Shown: in pieces, positions 8,603-17,155 of the stretch
Numbering within the stretch: the stretch's first letter is position 1
Layout of the letters: every line of letters begins with the position of its first letter
NCBI RefSeq assembly: GCF_012272825.1
Contig: NZ_JAAWWS010000157.1
Coordinates: forward strand, 110,968-174,967
DNA: 64,000 nucleotides
From: Wenzhouxiangella sp. XN79A
GTDB lineage: Bacteria; Pseudomonadota; Gammaproteobacteria; Xanthomonadales; Wenzhouxiangellaceae
Direction: 5' to 3'
Translations under genes and position numbers: made by a program
The notes under the pieces: generated by a model
Database searches by the model: none
The model's input: the letters and a program-made list of their open reading frames with translations, nothing else
Told to the model about the DNA's origin: nothing

Positions 8603-9361
8603 TCAGCGGCGGGCCTTCAGCTGTTCGACGACCTTGTTCAGCGTGGCCTGCGTGGCCTCGCTGAACCAGCCTTCGACGAAGCCCTCGATGTCCAGCGCCA
8701 TCGGGTCGTCGAACAAGGCGCACAGGTCGGTCCGGCACAGCGCGCGTGTGGCCTGCATCGAGTGACGCGGCAGGGCGAGGTGGAAGCGGCACCAGGCCAG
8801 GGCCCGCTCGACGACCTTGTCGGTCGGCACGCGCTCGTCGACCAGGCCGATCGCATCGGCCTCGGCGGCGGAAATCATCTGTCCGGCCACCAGGTGCCGT
8901 TCGGCCGGATAGGGCCCGATCAGTCGGGCCAGCGCGCGCTGGATCACCGGCGGCACCACCAGTCCGACCTCGACTTCGTTGAGGCCCAGCTTGTAGGCGC
9001 CCTCGGCCTGGACCCGGTAGTCGGTGAACAGGGCCAGCACGGTGCCGCCGGCCGGGCTGTGGCCGGTGATGGCCGAGACGACCGGAATCGACGAGCGCGC
9101 CAGCGCCTCGAGCAGGCCGAACAGGTCGCCCCAGAACGCGCGCATGCCGTCGGCGTCGAGGGTGAGCAGTTCGGGCAGGTCCAGGCCGGCCGAAAACAGG
9201 CCCTCGCGGCCCGACAGCACCAGCGCTTCGGTGCCGTCGTCCTGGGCCGAGCGCACGGCCTCGAGCAGGGTCTCGACCAGCTCCGGGTTCAACGCGTTGA
9301 CCGGCGGGCGGGCCAGGCGGAGTTCGCGAATGCCGCCGTCGTGCGCGTGGAGTTCGAGCAT
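8603..9361 (-). CDS. enoyl-CoA isomerase/hydratase family protein (ECI1-like)
   Basis: This crotonase-superfamily protein has 252 residues. The oxyanion-hole motifs are FSAGLDLPEL (about 56) and GHSPAGGTVLALFTDYRV (about 103-120). The latter, followed by GLNEVEVGLVVP, resembles mitochondrial delta3-delta2 enoyl-CoA isomerase 1 more than enoyl-CoA hydratase. The glutamate in LNEVEVG would be the catalytic base. A role in beta-oxidation of unsaturated fatty acids is therefore likely, but the exact reaction is inferred. It lies about 40 bp upstream of the DUF2189 gene on the same strand. Confidence 0.82.
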   Translation of the reverse strand: MLELHAHDGGIRELRLARPPVNALNPELVETLLEAVRSAQDDGTEALVLSGREGLFSAGLDLPELLTLDADGMRAFWGDLFGLLEALARSSIPVVSAITGHSPAGGTVLALFTDYRVQAEGAYKLGLNEVEVGLVVPPVIQRALARLIGPYPAERHLVAGQMISAAEADAIGLVDERVPTDKVVERALAWCRFHLALPRHSMQATRALCRTDLCALFDDPMALDIEGFVEGWFSEATQATLNKVVEQLKARR

Positions 9362-9427
9362 CGGTTCAGTCCTGATTCAGCGGGAGCGGCCTAGAGTGTA
9401 CCCGTCCCCAAAGGCCCGGAGGCCGAC

Positions 9428-9856
9428 ATGAAACGCATGCATCGGGTTCTTTCCTTGACGGCCGCGGCCCTGCTCGGGGTCTCGGCGCTGGCCTCGGCGG
9501 GTGGTCCCGGCTACGGCCCTTCGGGCCACTACGGCGATCGCTACGGGTATGGTCCGGGCTACGGCCACCGCGGTCATGGCCCACACCACGGATATCGTTA
9601 CGAACGTCGTCACGGGTCGTACCCTGGCCACCGGCCTGCGCACGGCACCGGCTACCGACACGGCTACCGACATGGGTATCGCCACGGTGCTCGGTACGGT
9701 CATCCGCCGCGCTACCGACACGGGCCGCCACCGCGGTATCGCGGTCACTACGGCCATTCGGGCCATGGTCCGGTGGTGGTGATCCGGCCACCGGTCCCTC
9801 ATGTCCCGTACATCCCGTACTGGAACGGCGGCGTGTCGTTGCACTTCAGGTTCTGA
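9428..9856 (+). CDS. secreted His/Tyr/Gly-rich low-complexity protein
   Basis: This 142-residue protein has a clean signal peptide (MKRMHRVLSLTAAALLGVSALASA, cleavage near 24). The mature part is built from irregular repeats of GYRHGYRH, GHRGHGPHHGYRYERRHG and PPRYRHGPPPRYRGH; roughly a fifth of its residues are His, with many Tyr, Arg and Gly. A hydrophobic PVVVIRPPVPHVPYIPYWNG segment and a C-terminal LHFRF follow. I do not recognise a named family. His clusters suggest binding of Ni, Cu, Zn or Fe, or adhesion to surfaces, but this is inference. An AGGCCCGGAGGCCGAC ribosome site precedes the ATG, and a strong terminator follows at 9906. Confidence 0.75.
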   Translation: MKRMHRVLSLTAAALLGVSALASAGGPGYGPSGHYGDRYGYGPGYGHRGHGPHHGYRYERRHGSYPGHRPAHGTGYRHGYRHGYRHGARYGHPPRYRHGPPPRYRGHYGHSGHGPVVVIRPPVPHVPYIPYWNGGVSLHFRF

Positions 9857-9905
9857 ACCGCCGGCTTCCGACGCGGTTCGCCGGCGAGGACCGCGGAACG
9901 AAGAA

Positions 9906-9932
9906 CGCCCCGGTTCCGGCCGGGGCGTTTTT
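9906..9932. terminator. intrinsic terminator
   Basis: CGCCCCGG (9906-9913) pairs with CCGGGGCG (9920-9927) around a 6-nt loop and is followed by five T. It ends the His-rich protein transcript. Read on the other strand, the same stem is followed by a T-rich TTCTTCG, so it may also terminate the convergent aminotransferase gene. Confidence 0.85.
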
Positions 9933-9961
9933 CGTGTTCGGTGGCGTGGCCGCACGCCCGG

Positions 9962-11467
9962 TCAGGCTGCCTGGTCGACCTGTTTGACCGGCCCCTTCAG
10001 CAGTGCGTCGCGCGTGGCCTCCACGATCAGGTCGACTTCTTCGGAAGTGATGCCGAAGGTCGGCGTGAAGCGCAGCGAGTTCTCTCCGCCGTGGATCACG
10101 TTGATGCCGTGCATCCGCAGGTATTCCTCGGTCGAATTGCTGCCGTAGGCCTTGTATCGACTGCCGTCCAGCTCGACGGAAAACAGCAGGCCGGTGCCCT
10201 GGACCCGGGTGATCCGGCCGTCGAGTTCGGTCTTCAGCCGCTCGAACTTCTCGACGAACTCGCGTCCCCGCTCGACGATGTTGCGGCGAAGCTCGGGCGT
10301 GATCATCGACAGCACCGTGGTGCCGACGTCCAGCGCGCGCGGGTTCGCGGTCATGGTGTTGCCGTAGACCCCTTTCCGGTAGATGGCCGCCGCCCTGGGC
10401 GTCATGCCCAGCACCGACATCGGGTACTGGCCGGCGTTGAGCGCCTTCGACCAGGTCTCCAGGTCCGGTGCAGCCAGATCCTGGAAACCGGGGTAGTCGA
10501 CGATCGACAGCACACCCTGGGCGCGCAGGCCGGCCTGGATCGAGTCGACCAGCAGCAGCGTGCCGTGCTGCTCGGTCAGCTCGCGGGCCAGCGCGTAGAA
10601 CTCGGGATCGAGCGCCGCGCCCGGGTTGCCTTCGCCCATCACCGGCTCCATGAAGGCGGCCTCGAAGAACACGTTGTCGCGCTCGGCCTGGGCGAAGATC
10701 CGGCGCAGGTCCTCGCAATCGTTCGGCCGCACGGTGACCAGGCCCTCGTCGCCTCGGAACGAGGCCAGGTGGGCCTGGTAGGTCTTGCGGGTCGAATCGG
10801 AATAGCGCGCCGGTTTGTCGGTGCGGCCGTGGAAACCGCCGGTCAGCGACAGGCGCTTGATGGTCGCGCCCTCGCGCGCGCCGCCCGGGTCGGTCATCGC
10901 CTTGGCGTTGATATCGGCGATTCGGCCGGCCACGGTCACCGACTCGGAGCCGGAGTTCATGCACAGGAAGCGCTCGAACGGGCAGCCGTCGTCGCGGCTG
11001 TGGCCGAGCTCGGCGCGCAGCACTTCGACGAACTTCAGGTGGCTGAAACTGGGGGTCATGACGTTGGCCATGACGTGCGGCTGGTTCATGGCCGCCAGCA
11101 CCTGTTCCGGCGCGTGACCGAAGCCGAGCATGCCGTAGCCACCGGAGTCGTGCAGCACCGCGCCCTTGGTGGTCACGATCCACGGCCCCTTGGCGGCCAG
11201 GGCGACGTAGGGGTTCACGGCGTCGTCGGCGTAGAAGTTGACGTAGCCGGACTGCAGCTGCCGCTGCTGCTCGACGTCGTCGGCAGCCCACAGTTCGGGG
11301 TAGGCGGATTTCCAGCACTCAGCAACGCTCAGCGCCTGGTCGACGGCCTGGTGCAGGCGGGAATCGCGGGCCGCGAAGCGTTCGATGATCGGGTCGCTGA
11401 GCCCGTGGGTGCGGACCTCGCCGCCGCTGGCGCGCAGTTCGCCCAGTTTCTCGAGAATGGTCGACAT
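9962..11467 (-). CDS. class III PLP-dependent aminotransferase
   Basis: This 501-residue fold-type I class III aminotransferase has the cofactor-binding Asp308 in LLLVDSIQAG and the Schiff-base Lys341 in TWSKALNAG. It also has the MNSGSES (170-176) phosphate loop and the TGGFHGRTDKPARYS segment (209-223). It is about 50-80 residues longer than typical ornithine or GABA aminotransferases because of an N-terminal extension (about 1-75). The insertion pattern resembles lysine 6-aminotransferase-like enzymes, but the substrate cannot be named. It appears monocistronic; BI-1 lies downstream across a gap containing a large hairpin. Confidence 0.85.
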   Translation of the reverse strand: MSTILEKLGELRASGGEVRTHGLSDPIIERFAARDSRLHQAVDQALSVAECWKSAYPELWAADDVEQQRQLQSGYVNFYADDAVNPYVALAAKGPWIVTTKGAVLHDSGGYGMLGFGHAPEQVLAAMNQPHVMANVMTPSFSHLKFVEVLRAELGHSRDDGCPFERFLCMNSGSESVTVAGRIADINAKAMTDPGGAREGATIKRLSLTGGFHGRTDKPARYSDSTRKTYQAHLASFRGDEGLVTVRPNDCEDLRRIFAQAERDNVFFEAAFMEPVMGEGNPGAALDPEFYALARELTEQHGTLLLVDSIQAGLRAQGVLSIVDYPGFQDLAAPDLETWSKALNAGQYPMSVLGMTPRAAAIYRKGVYGNTMTANPRALDVGTTVLSMITPELRRNIVERGREFVEKFERLKTELDGRITRVQGTGLLFSVELDGSRYKAYGSNSTEEYLRMHGINVIHGGENSLRFTPTFGITSEEVDLIVEATRDALLKGPVKQVDQAA

Positions 11468-11533
11468 GTCTACCTCCGGAAAAGCAAGCCGCCGGCGCAG
11501 GGCACCGGCGGAGCCGTCGATTCGTTGATCAAT

Positions 11534-11574
11534 CCGGCATTTTACCAGCCCCCGGGGCGGGGGCCAAATGCCGG
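11534..11574. terminator. large hairpin, probable terminator
   Basis: CCGGCATTT (11534-11542) pairs perfectly with AAATGCCGG (11566-11574). An inner GC stem (GCCCCCG/CGGGGGC) fills the loop. It lies in the 139-bp gap between BI-1 (stop at 11607) and the aminotransferase start. It has the form of a terminator for the leftward BI-1 gene, with A/T pairs near the base of the stem in place of a free T tract. Confidence 0.5.
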
Positions 11575-11606
11575 ACCGGGCAGCGATGCGCCCGGCCCGC
11601 GTCCGG

Positions 11607-12308
11607 TCAGTCCTCGCCGAAGGCGAAGCCGAACAGGTGGAGCAGGCTGGTGAACAGGTTGTAGATCGACACGAACAGCGTCACCGTGGCCATGATGTAG
11701 TTGCGCTCGCCGCCGCGCACGATCTGCTGGGTCTGGAACAGGATCAGGCCGCACATCAGCACGGCGAAGATCGCCGAGACGGCCAGGGACAGTGCCGGCA
11801 GCTGGAAGAAGTACGCGCCCAGGCCGGCCAGGAACGCCACCAGGATGCCGGCGAACAGGAACGAGCCCATGAAGCTGAAGTCCTTTTTCGTGGTCACGGC
11901 GAACGCCGACAGCGCGACGAAGGCGACCGCGGTGGCGGTGAAGGCCGAGATCACCAGTTCGCTGCCGTTGCTGAAGACCGAGATGTAGCTGCTGATGATC
12001 GGGCCGAGGGTCAGGCCCATGAAGCCGGTCAGGGCGAACACCGAGACCAGGCCCCACGCGGAGTTGCGCAGCGCCATGGTCAGGAACAGCAGGCCGAAGT
12101 AGCCGACCAGCGTGATCAGGATGCCCGGATGGCTCCAGCCCTGGCTCATCGACAGCGCCGCGGTGCCGGCCGAGAACAGCAGGGTCATGGCCAGCAGGTT
12201 CCAGGTATTGCGCAGCACGCGACGCGCGTCGTCATCGATGTCGGTGGACGAAGCGGTGCCGGTGTAGGTCGCGGCATGGACGCGCGCTTGATGCCTTGGG
12301 TCGTTCAT
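11607..12308 (-). CDS. Bax inhibitor-1 (BI-1)/YccA family membrane protein
   Basis: This 233-residue protein has seven hydrophobic segments typical of the BI-1/TMBIM family. Characteristic stretches are FMGLTLGPIISSYI (second half of the first bundle) and LFQTQQIVRGGERNYIMATVTLFVSIYNLFTSLLHLFG near the C-terminus. The Asp residue of the pH-sensing pair seen in YetJ is not clear here. E. coli YccA modulates the membrane protease FtsH; other bacterial members are calcium leak channels. Either role is possible. A GAGGAG ribosome site lies about 10 nt before the ATG. HtpX, another membrane quality-control protein, is also in this window but far away. Confidence 0.9.
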   Translation of the reverse strand: MNDPRHQARVHAATYTGTASSTDIDDDARRVLRNTWNLLAMTLLFSAGTAALSMSQGWSHPGILITLVGYFGLLFLTMALRNSAWGLVSVFALTGFMGLTLGPIISSYISVFSNGSELVISAFTATAVAFVALSAFAVTTKKDFSFMGSFLFAGILVAFLAGLGAYFFQLPALSLAVSAIFAVLMCGLILFQTQQIVRGGERNYIMATVTLFVSIYNLFTSLLHLFGFAFGED

Positions 12309-12435
12309 GGTCGAAACACTCCTCGAGGTTCGATTCGGTTGCGGATACGTCGGGGCAGGCTACCACCGCGACGCGACGGTGCGGTGACTGCCGACTCGCA
12401 CCATTGGACCACGCCCGGCGCGCCGGATTCAGTCG

Positions 12436-12461
12436 GGCCCGATCGACGGAACGATCGGGCC
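12436..12461. terminator. hairpin after the penicillin acylase gene
   Basis: GGCCCGATC (12436-12444) and GATCGGGCC (12453-12461) form a perfect 9-bp stem with an 8-nt loop, starting 6 bp after the acylase stop codon (leftward gene). No T tract follows, so it may be an attenuated or factor-aided terminator. Confidence 0.45.
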
Positions 12462-12467
12462 GACCGA

Positions 12468-14717
12468 TCAATCGGGCAGCAGCCGGAGGGTGGACGCGGT
12501 GGCCGCATCGACCGCCGCGCTCGACCACGGTACGGTCCACGGCGTGCCGGACTGCCAGTCGGCCAGGAAGTCGTCGAAATGCGGTGACAGCGGGTGGCCG
12601 GACTGGCCCAGCGCCAGATTCAGCGTGAAGCCGTCGACGTCGGCCCAGTCCATGACGAAACGCATCGACGCCCCGGCCGCGGCGCGCAGTTGTTCGGTGT
12701 GCGGGTCCCAGCGGTGGTAGGTCACGTTCAGCGCGCCGGGCCCGCCGCCGATCGGCAGCGGGCCGCGCGCCAGGTCCAGCCAGCGGTCGAGCAGCCCGGC
12801 CCGGGCCAGCGGATGGGCGATGGTCAGGGTCTGGATCGCGCCCAGCGGCCGGCGCGGGCCGCGCAGCGCGTCGTCCAGGGCCCGTGCGGCCGCAACGTCG
12901 CGCTCGACGACGCTCACCGGCGCCGCGTCCGGCGCGGCCAGCCAGTCGTCCAGCAGGGTCCGGCCGTGGTGCGGATCGACCGGGCCTTCGGCGAACAGTC
13001 GGTCGGGCAGGTATTGCCACCACAGCGCGAACAGCCCGGCGGTCATCGAGTCGGCCGCCATCGTGCCGTCCCAGCCGTGCAGTTCGGCGGCCAGCGGCGT
13101 GCGGCCGGTGCGCTCGGCGACCCCGGCCAGCCAGTCCTTCCACAGCAAGGCTCGCTCGGACACGATGTCGAGCTGCATCGCATGCATCGTCGCGCGGTCG
13201 AGGATCTGGTTGCCGCTCAGCCAGTCGGCCGCGCGGCGCATGCGCAGGTGCTTGTAGAAGCCCGGCATCGGCCAGGCGACGTCGACCGCGGCGTGGTTGT
13301 TGGCGTTGGCCAGCCAGCCCTGCGGCGGGTTGAGCGCGTAGGGACGCGCGTCCGGTGGCAGGAAACCGGCCCAGTGGTTCCGCGGATCGGCGCCGTCCAG
13401 AGTGACGTAGAACCGATCGTGGGTGCGCATCGGCACCGGCGTGGACTGCACGTAGCCGATGTTGCCGGCGCGATCGGAATAGCTCCAGTTGACCGACAAC
13501 GCCCCCATGTTGCTGGCCGCGGCGCGGAAGTCGGCGAAGGTCCGCGCCCGGTTCAGCGCCAGCCCGTTCTCGACCAGGTCGCCGATCGGCAGTTCGAAGC
13601 CTGCCCAGCGCATCACCGTCACCGTCTCGTCGTTCTCGTCGACGATCACGCCGTGCTCGGTGGTCCGAATGGTTTCGCGCACCGTGGCCTCGGCGTTGCC
13701 GATGACGATGTCGACGCTGTGCTCCTGGATCGTGACCGGGCCGTCGGGGCCGCGCAGCAGCGTCTTGCCGCCGTCGAGCCGCTCGAACCTGTAGAACTCG
13801 AACAGGTCGACCGGTGCGACGGTGAACGCGAACGCGACCTCGCCGTTGTGGCCCATCGCGACGAACGGCAGGCCCGGGACGGTGACGCCGACGACGTCCA
13901 GCGTTTCCTGGCTGTGCAGGCCGGCGGCGTACCAGAGCCCGGGGGCCATGGTGGTGTCCAGGTGAGGGTCGGAGGCGTGCAGCGCCCGGCCGCTGGCCGA
14001 GCGCTCGGGCGCCACGACCCAGGTGTTCGAGGCCTCGGTCATGCGCTGGCCGGGCACGCTCGGCACGCCCCAGTCCGGCAGCGTTTCGAGCCACTCGGCC
14101 ATGTCGGGCGCGCCGGTCCGGCCGGCCGCCCGCCAGGCCTCGGCCAGTCGCTGGACCAGCGTGGTCGGATACCAGGTCTGGTAGTAGGCCAGCGTCAGCA
14201 CGTCGGCGACCGTCCACGGCCGTGGCGTACCGCCGAGCAGGACCAGCCCCGGCGGCAGGTCGCCGCGCTCGAGACGGCGGTTGATGCCGTCGACGTAGGC
14301 CTGCAGCAGCCGCCCGGTCCCGGGCGAAAGCTCGGGCGGCTCCAGCTCCACCCGCCGGGCGAAGCCGAAGCGGTGGTGCAGCCGGTCGCTGTCCAGCGCC
14401 CCGGCGCCGACCTTTTCGGCCAGTTCGCCGCGCGCCACCGCGCGCATCAGTTCCATCTGGAAGCCGCGTTCGGCCGCATGCAGCCAGCCCAGCGCGCGCA
14501 GCGCATCGGCGTCGGTCCGGGCGCGGATGCGCGGAATGCCGCGCGCGTCGAACTCGATCTCGACCGGCGCGTCCAGCCCGGTCAGCGTGGCCCGCCCGTC
14601 GGTGTCCAGCACCGTGCCGGCGAAGTACCAACGGCCGCCGAACCACGCGGCGACGATCATCAGGACCAGGGTCAGGCTGCTGGTGATCAGCAGCCGCTTG
14701 AGTGGAAATCGTCGCAT
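12468..14717 (-). CDS. penicillin acylase family Ntn-hydrolase
   Basis: This 749-residue precursor of the penicillin/cephalosporin/acyl-homoserine-lactone acylase family has an N-terminal membrane or signal segment (about 8-28) and an alpha-chain region (about 45-220). Autoprocessing is expected before Ser230 in TEASNTWVV, the N-terminal nucleophile of the beta chain. The beta chain keeps HSQETLDVVGVTVPGLPFVAMGHN and the WLANANNHA motif with the oxyanion Asn. The natural substrate cannot be told: quorum-sensing acyl-homoserine lactones and other N-acyl amides are both plausible. It is exported to the periplasm, stands alone, and is divergent from efpL. Confidence 0.88.
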   Translation of the reverse strand: MRRFPLKRLLITSSLTLVLMIVAAWFGGRWYFAGTVLDTDGRATLTGLDAPVEIEFDARGIPRIRARTDADALRALGWLHAAERGFQMELMRAVARGELAEKVGAGALDSDRLHHRFGFARRVELEPPELSPGTGRLLQAYVDGINRRLERGDLPPGLVLLGGTPRPWTVADVLTLAYYQTWYPTTLVQRLAEAWRAAGRTGAPDMAEWLETLPDWGVPSVPGQRMTEASNTWVVAPERSASGRALHASDPHLDTTMAPGLWYAAGLHSQETLDVVGVTVPGLPFVAMGHNGEVAFAFTVAPVDLFEFYRFERLDGGKTLLRGPDGPVTIQEHSVDIVIGNAEATVRETIRTTEHGVIVDENDETVTVMRWAGFELPIGDLVENGLALNRARTFADFRAAASNMGALSVNWSYSDRAGNIGYVQSTPVPMRTHDRFYVTLDGADPRNHWAGFLPPDARPYALNPPQGWLANANNHAAVDVAWPMPGFYKHLRMRRAADWLSGNQILDRATMHAMQLDIVSERALLWKDWLAGVAERTGRTPLAAELHGWDGTMAADSMTAGLFALWWQYLPDRLFAEGPVDPHHGRTLLDDWLAAPDAAPVSVVERDVAAARALDDALRGPRRPLGAIQTLTIAHPLARAGLLDRWLDLARGPLPIGGGPGALNVTYHRWDPHTEQLRAAAGASMRFVMDWADVDGFTLNLALGQSGHPLSPHFDDFLADWQSGTPWTVPWSSAAVDAATASTLRLLPD

Positions 14718-14833
14718 CGGTCGGCCGTTCGGATCGAGGATTGCGCTCGATTATGCACATCGCACATGCAGGATTCGGCGTCCGGAAATGAACGATAATC
14801 GCGGCCTTTGCCGATCCTGCAGGAGATGCACCC

Positions 14834-15400
14834 ATGCCCAAGGCCAACGAGATCAAGCGCGGCAACGTCATCGAGCACGACGGTCGCGTCTGGGCCGTTC
14901 GCGATGTCTCGCGTTCGGCGCCGACCGCGCGCGGCGGCGGCACGCTGTACCGCTTCAAGCTCGAGTCCATCCCCGGCGGCGATCGCCAGGAACTGACGCT
15001 CAAGGGCGACGACGTGGCGAAGGAGGCCGACCTGGTCCGCCGCCAGTCGAGCTTCTCCTACCGCGACGGCGAGGAGTTCGTGTTCATGGACGACGAGGAT
15101 TTCACCCAGTACCTGCTCGATGCCGAGGCCGTCGGTGACGCGGCCGGCTACATCCGCGACGGCCTCGGCGGCATCTACGTGATGCTGATCGACGGCCAGC
15201 CGGCCGCGCTTCAGCTGCCGCAATCGGTGGAACTGACCGTGGCCGACACCGCGCCGGTCATGAAGGGCGCGACGGCGACCCGCTCGGCCAAGCCGGCGAC
15301 CACCGAGACCGGGCTGGAAGTGATGGTGCCGGACTACATCACGCCGGGGGAGAGCATCAAGGTGAATACGGAGACCGGCGAGTTCATGGGCCGCGCGTGA
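14834..15400 (+). CDS. efpL: elongation factor P-like protein EfpL (YeiP)
   Basis: This 188-residue EF-P paralogue has the three-domain EF-P layout. The loop that reaches the peptidyl-transferase centre reads SAPTARGGGTLYRF and places Arg33 at its tip where EF-P has a modified Lys34. This is the EfpL (YeiP) hallmark, and in E. coli EfpL the same position is also Arg. EfpL relieves ribosome stalling on proline-rich and some other motifs without the EpmABC modification. A GCAGGAG ribosome site lies 8 nt before the ATG. The stop codon merges into the downstream hairpin-repeat array. Bona fide efp and epmB are at 42.3-44 kb. Confidence 0.93.
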   Translation: MPKANEIKRGNVIEHDGRVWAVRDVSRSAPTARGGGTLYRFKLESIPGGDRQELTLKGDDVAKEADLVRRQSSFSYRDGEEFVFMDDEDFTQYLLDAEAVGDAAGYIRDGLGGIYVMLIDGQPAALQLPQSVELTVADTAPVMKGATATRSAKPATTETGLEVMVPDYITPGESIKVNTETGEFMGRA

Positions 15401-15955
15401 TGATCGGCGGAGAGCTACTGCGCAACGCGCCGCGGGCGTCCGGCGGTGCTCGCGATCCTCATGCACCCGAACGTGCACTGCGGTCGCTCCGCTCCGGCGG
15501 CCACTCGCGTCGCGCTGCTCGCTACGCTCTCCGCCGATCATCATCCGTCGATCTGGCGCCGGAGAGGCGGTGTTCGGGATCCTCACGTACCTGGAACGTA
15601 CGCTGCGGTTCCTGCGCTCCGGCGGCCACCGTCCATCGAGCGCTCGCGACGGCGCTCCCCGAAAATTGCCTTCGATCGGATTCGATGCGAACGCCCGGGA
15701 GTGCTCGCGATCCTCATGCAGCTGCACGTGCACTGCGGTCCCTCCGCTCCGGTGGCCACCCGCGGCGCGCGGCCCGCGACGCTCTCCACCGATCATCACC
15801 GTTCGATCTTGCGCTGGAGACGCCGTGCTCGGAATCTTCACGTCCCTGCGGTGTACGCTGCGGTTCCTGCGCGGAGCCTGTCCCGGACTTCGATCCGGGC
15901 GCGGCCATCCGCAGCGCGCCGGGTCGATGCTCTTCGATCATCCGGTGCTTGCCCG
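15398..15955. repeat. four tandem ~125-bp hairpin-bearing repeats
   Basis: The 606-bp gap between efpL and tyrA is filled by four degenerate direct repeats that start at 15446, 15570, 15701 and 15825 (periods 124, 131, 124). Each opens with GTGCTCGCGATCCTCA or a variant, then a short dyad (TGCAC/GTGCA in copy 1, GTAC/GTAC in copy 2, TGCA/TGCA in copy 3). CTGCGGT-CCTCCGCTCCGG-GGCCA follows, and a tail contains CGATCATC. The dyad arms change together between copies. The tail of copy 1 (GCTCTCCGCCGATCATC, ending 15541) is also the inverse of the sequence at the efpL stop (15398-15414), giving a large fold-back. Open frames through it look spurious. Confidence 0.75.
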
Positions 15956-16006
15956 GGCGGACGATTCGACATTGGTTTTCTCCGGGATCGTTCCCATTGA
16001 GCTGCG

Positions 16007-17155
16007 ATGACTGACGCGAAGGAACCGGAACTCGACAGGCTGCGCGCCGAGCTGGATCGGATCGATCGGGCCTTGATCGAGCGGGCGGCCGAGCGGCAGC
16101 GGGTGGTCTCGGAGATCGGGCGGATCAAGAAGTCCGCCGGTCGGGCGCTGCGCGATTTCCGGCGCGAGCGGCAGGTGCTCGACGGCGTGCGCGCACGCGC
16201 CGTCGAGGTCGGGCTGGACCCCGACCTTGCCGAGACGCTGCTGACGGCGCTGATCGAGGCCTCGTTGACCCGCCAGGAGGCCGAACGGGTGGCCGGTTCG
16301 GGACGGGGCAGCGGGCGATCCGCGGTGGTGGTCGGCGGCCTGGGCCGGATGGGCGACTGGATGACCCGGTTCCTGGCCGAGCAGGGCTGGCGCGTGATCG
16401 TGGCCGACCCGGCCGTCGAAACGCCGGGCGACGATGCCGTGCGCGTTCTCGAGGACGCGCCGGCGTCGGCCGAGTTGATCGTGCTGGCCGCGCCGATCCA
16501 GGCCTCGGCCGATCGACTGGACGAGCTGATCGAGCGCGGCAGCGATGCGCTGGTCCTCGACCTGGCCTCGGTCAAGGGGCCGCTGATCGAGCCGCTGAAG
16601 CGCGCCGCCGGCGCCGGTCTGCAGGTGGCATCGATCCACCCGATGTTCGGTCCGGACACCCGCCTGCTGGCCGGACGCCACGTGCTGTTCATGGACTGCG
16701 GCCGCCGCGATGCCGTCGACGCGGCCAGGGCGCTGTTCGCCGACACCATGGCCGAATGCGTCGACGTGCCGCTGGACGCCCACGACGGCCTGATGGCCTG
16801 GGTGCTCGGCCTCTCGCACGCCATCAACCTGGTGTTTGCCGATGCCGTGGCCGGCTCCGGGCGGTCGCCGGACGAACTGGCCGAGGTCGCTTCGACCACC
16901 TTCGGTCGGCAGCTGGCGATCGCCCGTGACGTGACCCGCGAGAACCCGGCGCTGTACTTCGAGATCCAGCGCCTGAACCCGGCCCAGGCCGACGTGCTCG
17001 AGGCGCTGCGCGCTGCCGTCGAGCAGTTGATCGCGGCCGTCGACCGGGGCGATGCCGAGGCCTTCGCCGAGCGTATGATCGCGGCCGGCGACTGGGTCGA
17101 AGGCCACCGACGAGCGCGTCGTCGCCGCACCCATCCCGAGGACATGCAATCGTGA
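16007..17155 (+). CDS. tyrA: bifunctional chorismate mutase / prephenate dehydrogenase
   Basis: TyrA (T-protein) converts chorismate to prephenate and then to 4-hydroxyphenylpyruvate for tyrosine synthesis. The 382-residue protein has an AroQ-type chorismate mutase domain (about 8-92, LRAELDRIDRALIERAAERQRVV and the RQEAERV end). An NAD-binding domain begins near 105 (VVVGGLGRMGDW), followed by the prephenate dehydrogenase helical domain containing ASIHPMFGPD and the GLSHAINLVFAD segment. The Arg-rich tail is short. The start is the ATG directly after the repeat array; it has no clear ribosome site. The stop codon overlaps the GTG start of the sodium channel gene by 4 bp (GTGA). Confidence 0.93.
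   Translation: MTDAKEPELDRLRAELDRIDRALIERAAERQRVVSEIGRIKKSAGRALRDFRRERQVLDGVRARAVEVGLDPDLAETLLTALIEASLTRQEAERVAGSGRGSGRSAVVVGGLGRMGDWMTRFLAEQGWRVIVADPAVETPGDDAVRVLEDAPASAELIVLAAPIQASADRLDELIERGSDALVLDLASVKGPLIEPLKRAAGAGLQVASIHPMFGPDTRLLAGRHVLFMDCGRRDAVDAARALFADTMAECVDVPLDAHDGLMAWVLGLSHAINLVFADAVAGSGRSPDELAEVASTTFGRQLAIARDVTRENPALYFEIQRLNPAQADVLEALRAAVEQLIAAVDRGDAEAFAERMIAAGDWVEGHRRARRRRTHPEDMQS

Noticed and set aside
9640-9740. Short direct repeats that could suggest a CRISPR
   Set aside because: They are codon repeats (Tyr-Arg-His-Gly) within a signal-peptide-bearing reading frame, with no unique spacers and no cas genes.
15397-16014. Open frames of about 150-205 codons in the efpL-tyrA gap
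   Set aside because: They translate the tandem hairpin repeats in several frames at once. The repeats conserve dyads, not codons, and no ribosome site is present.
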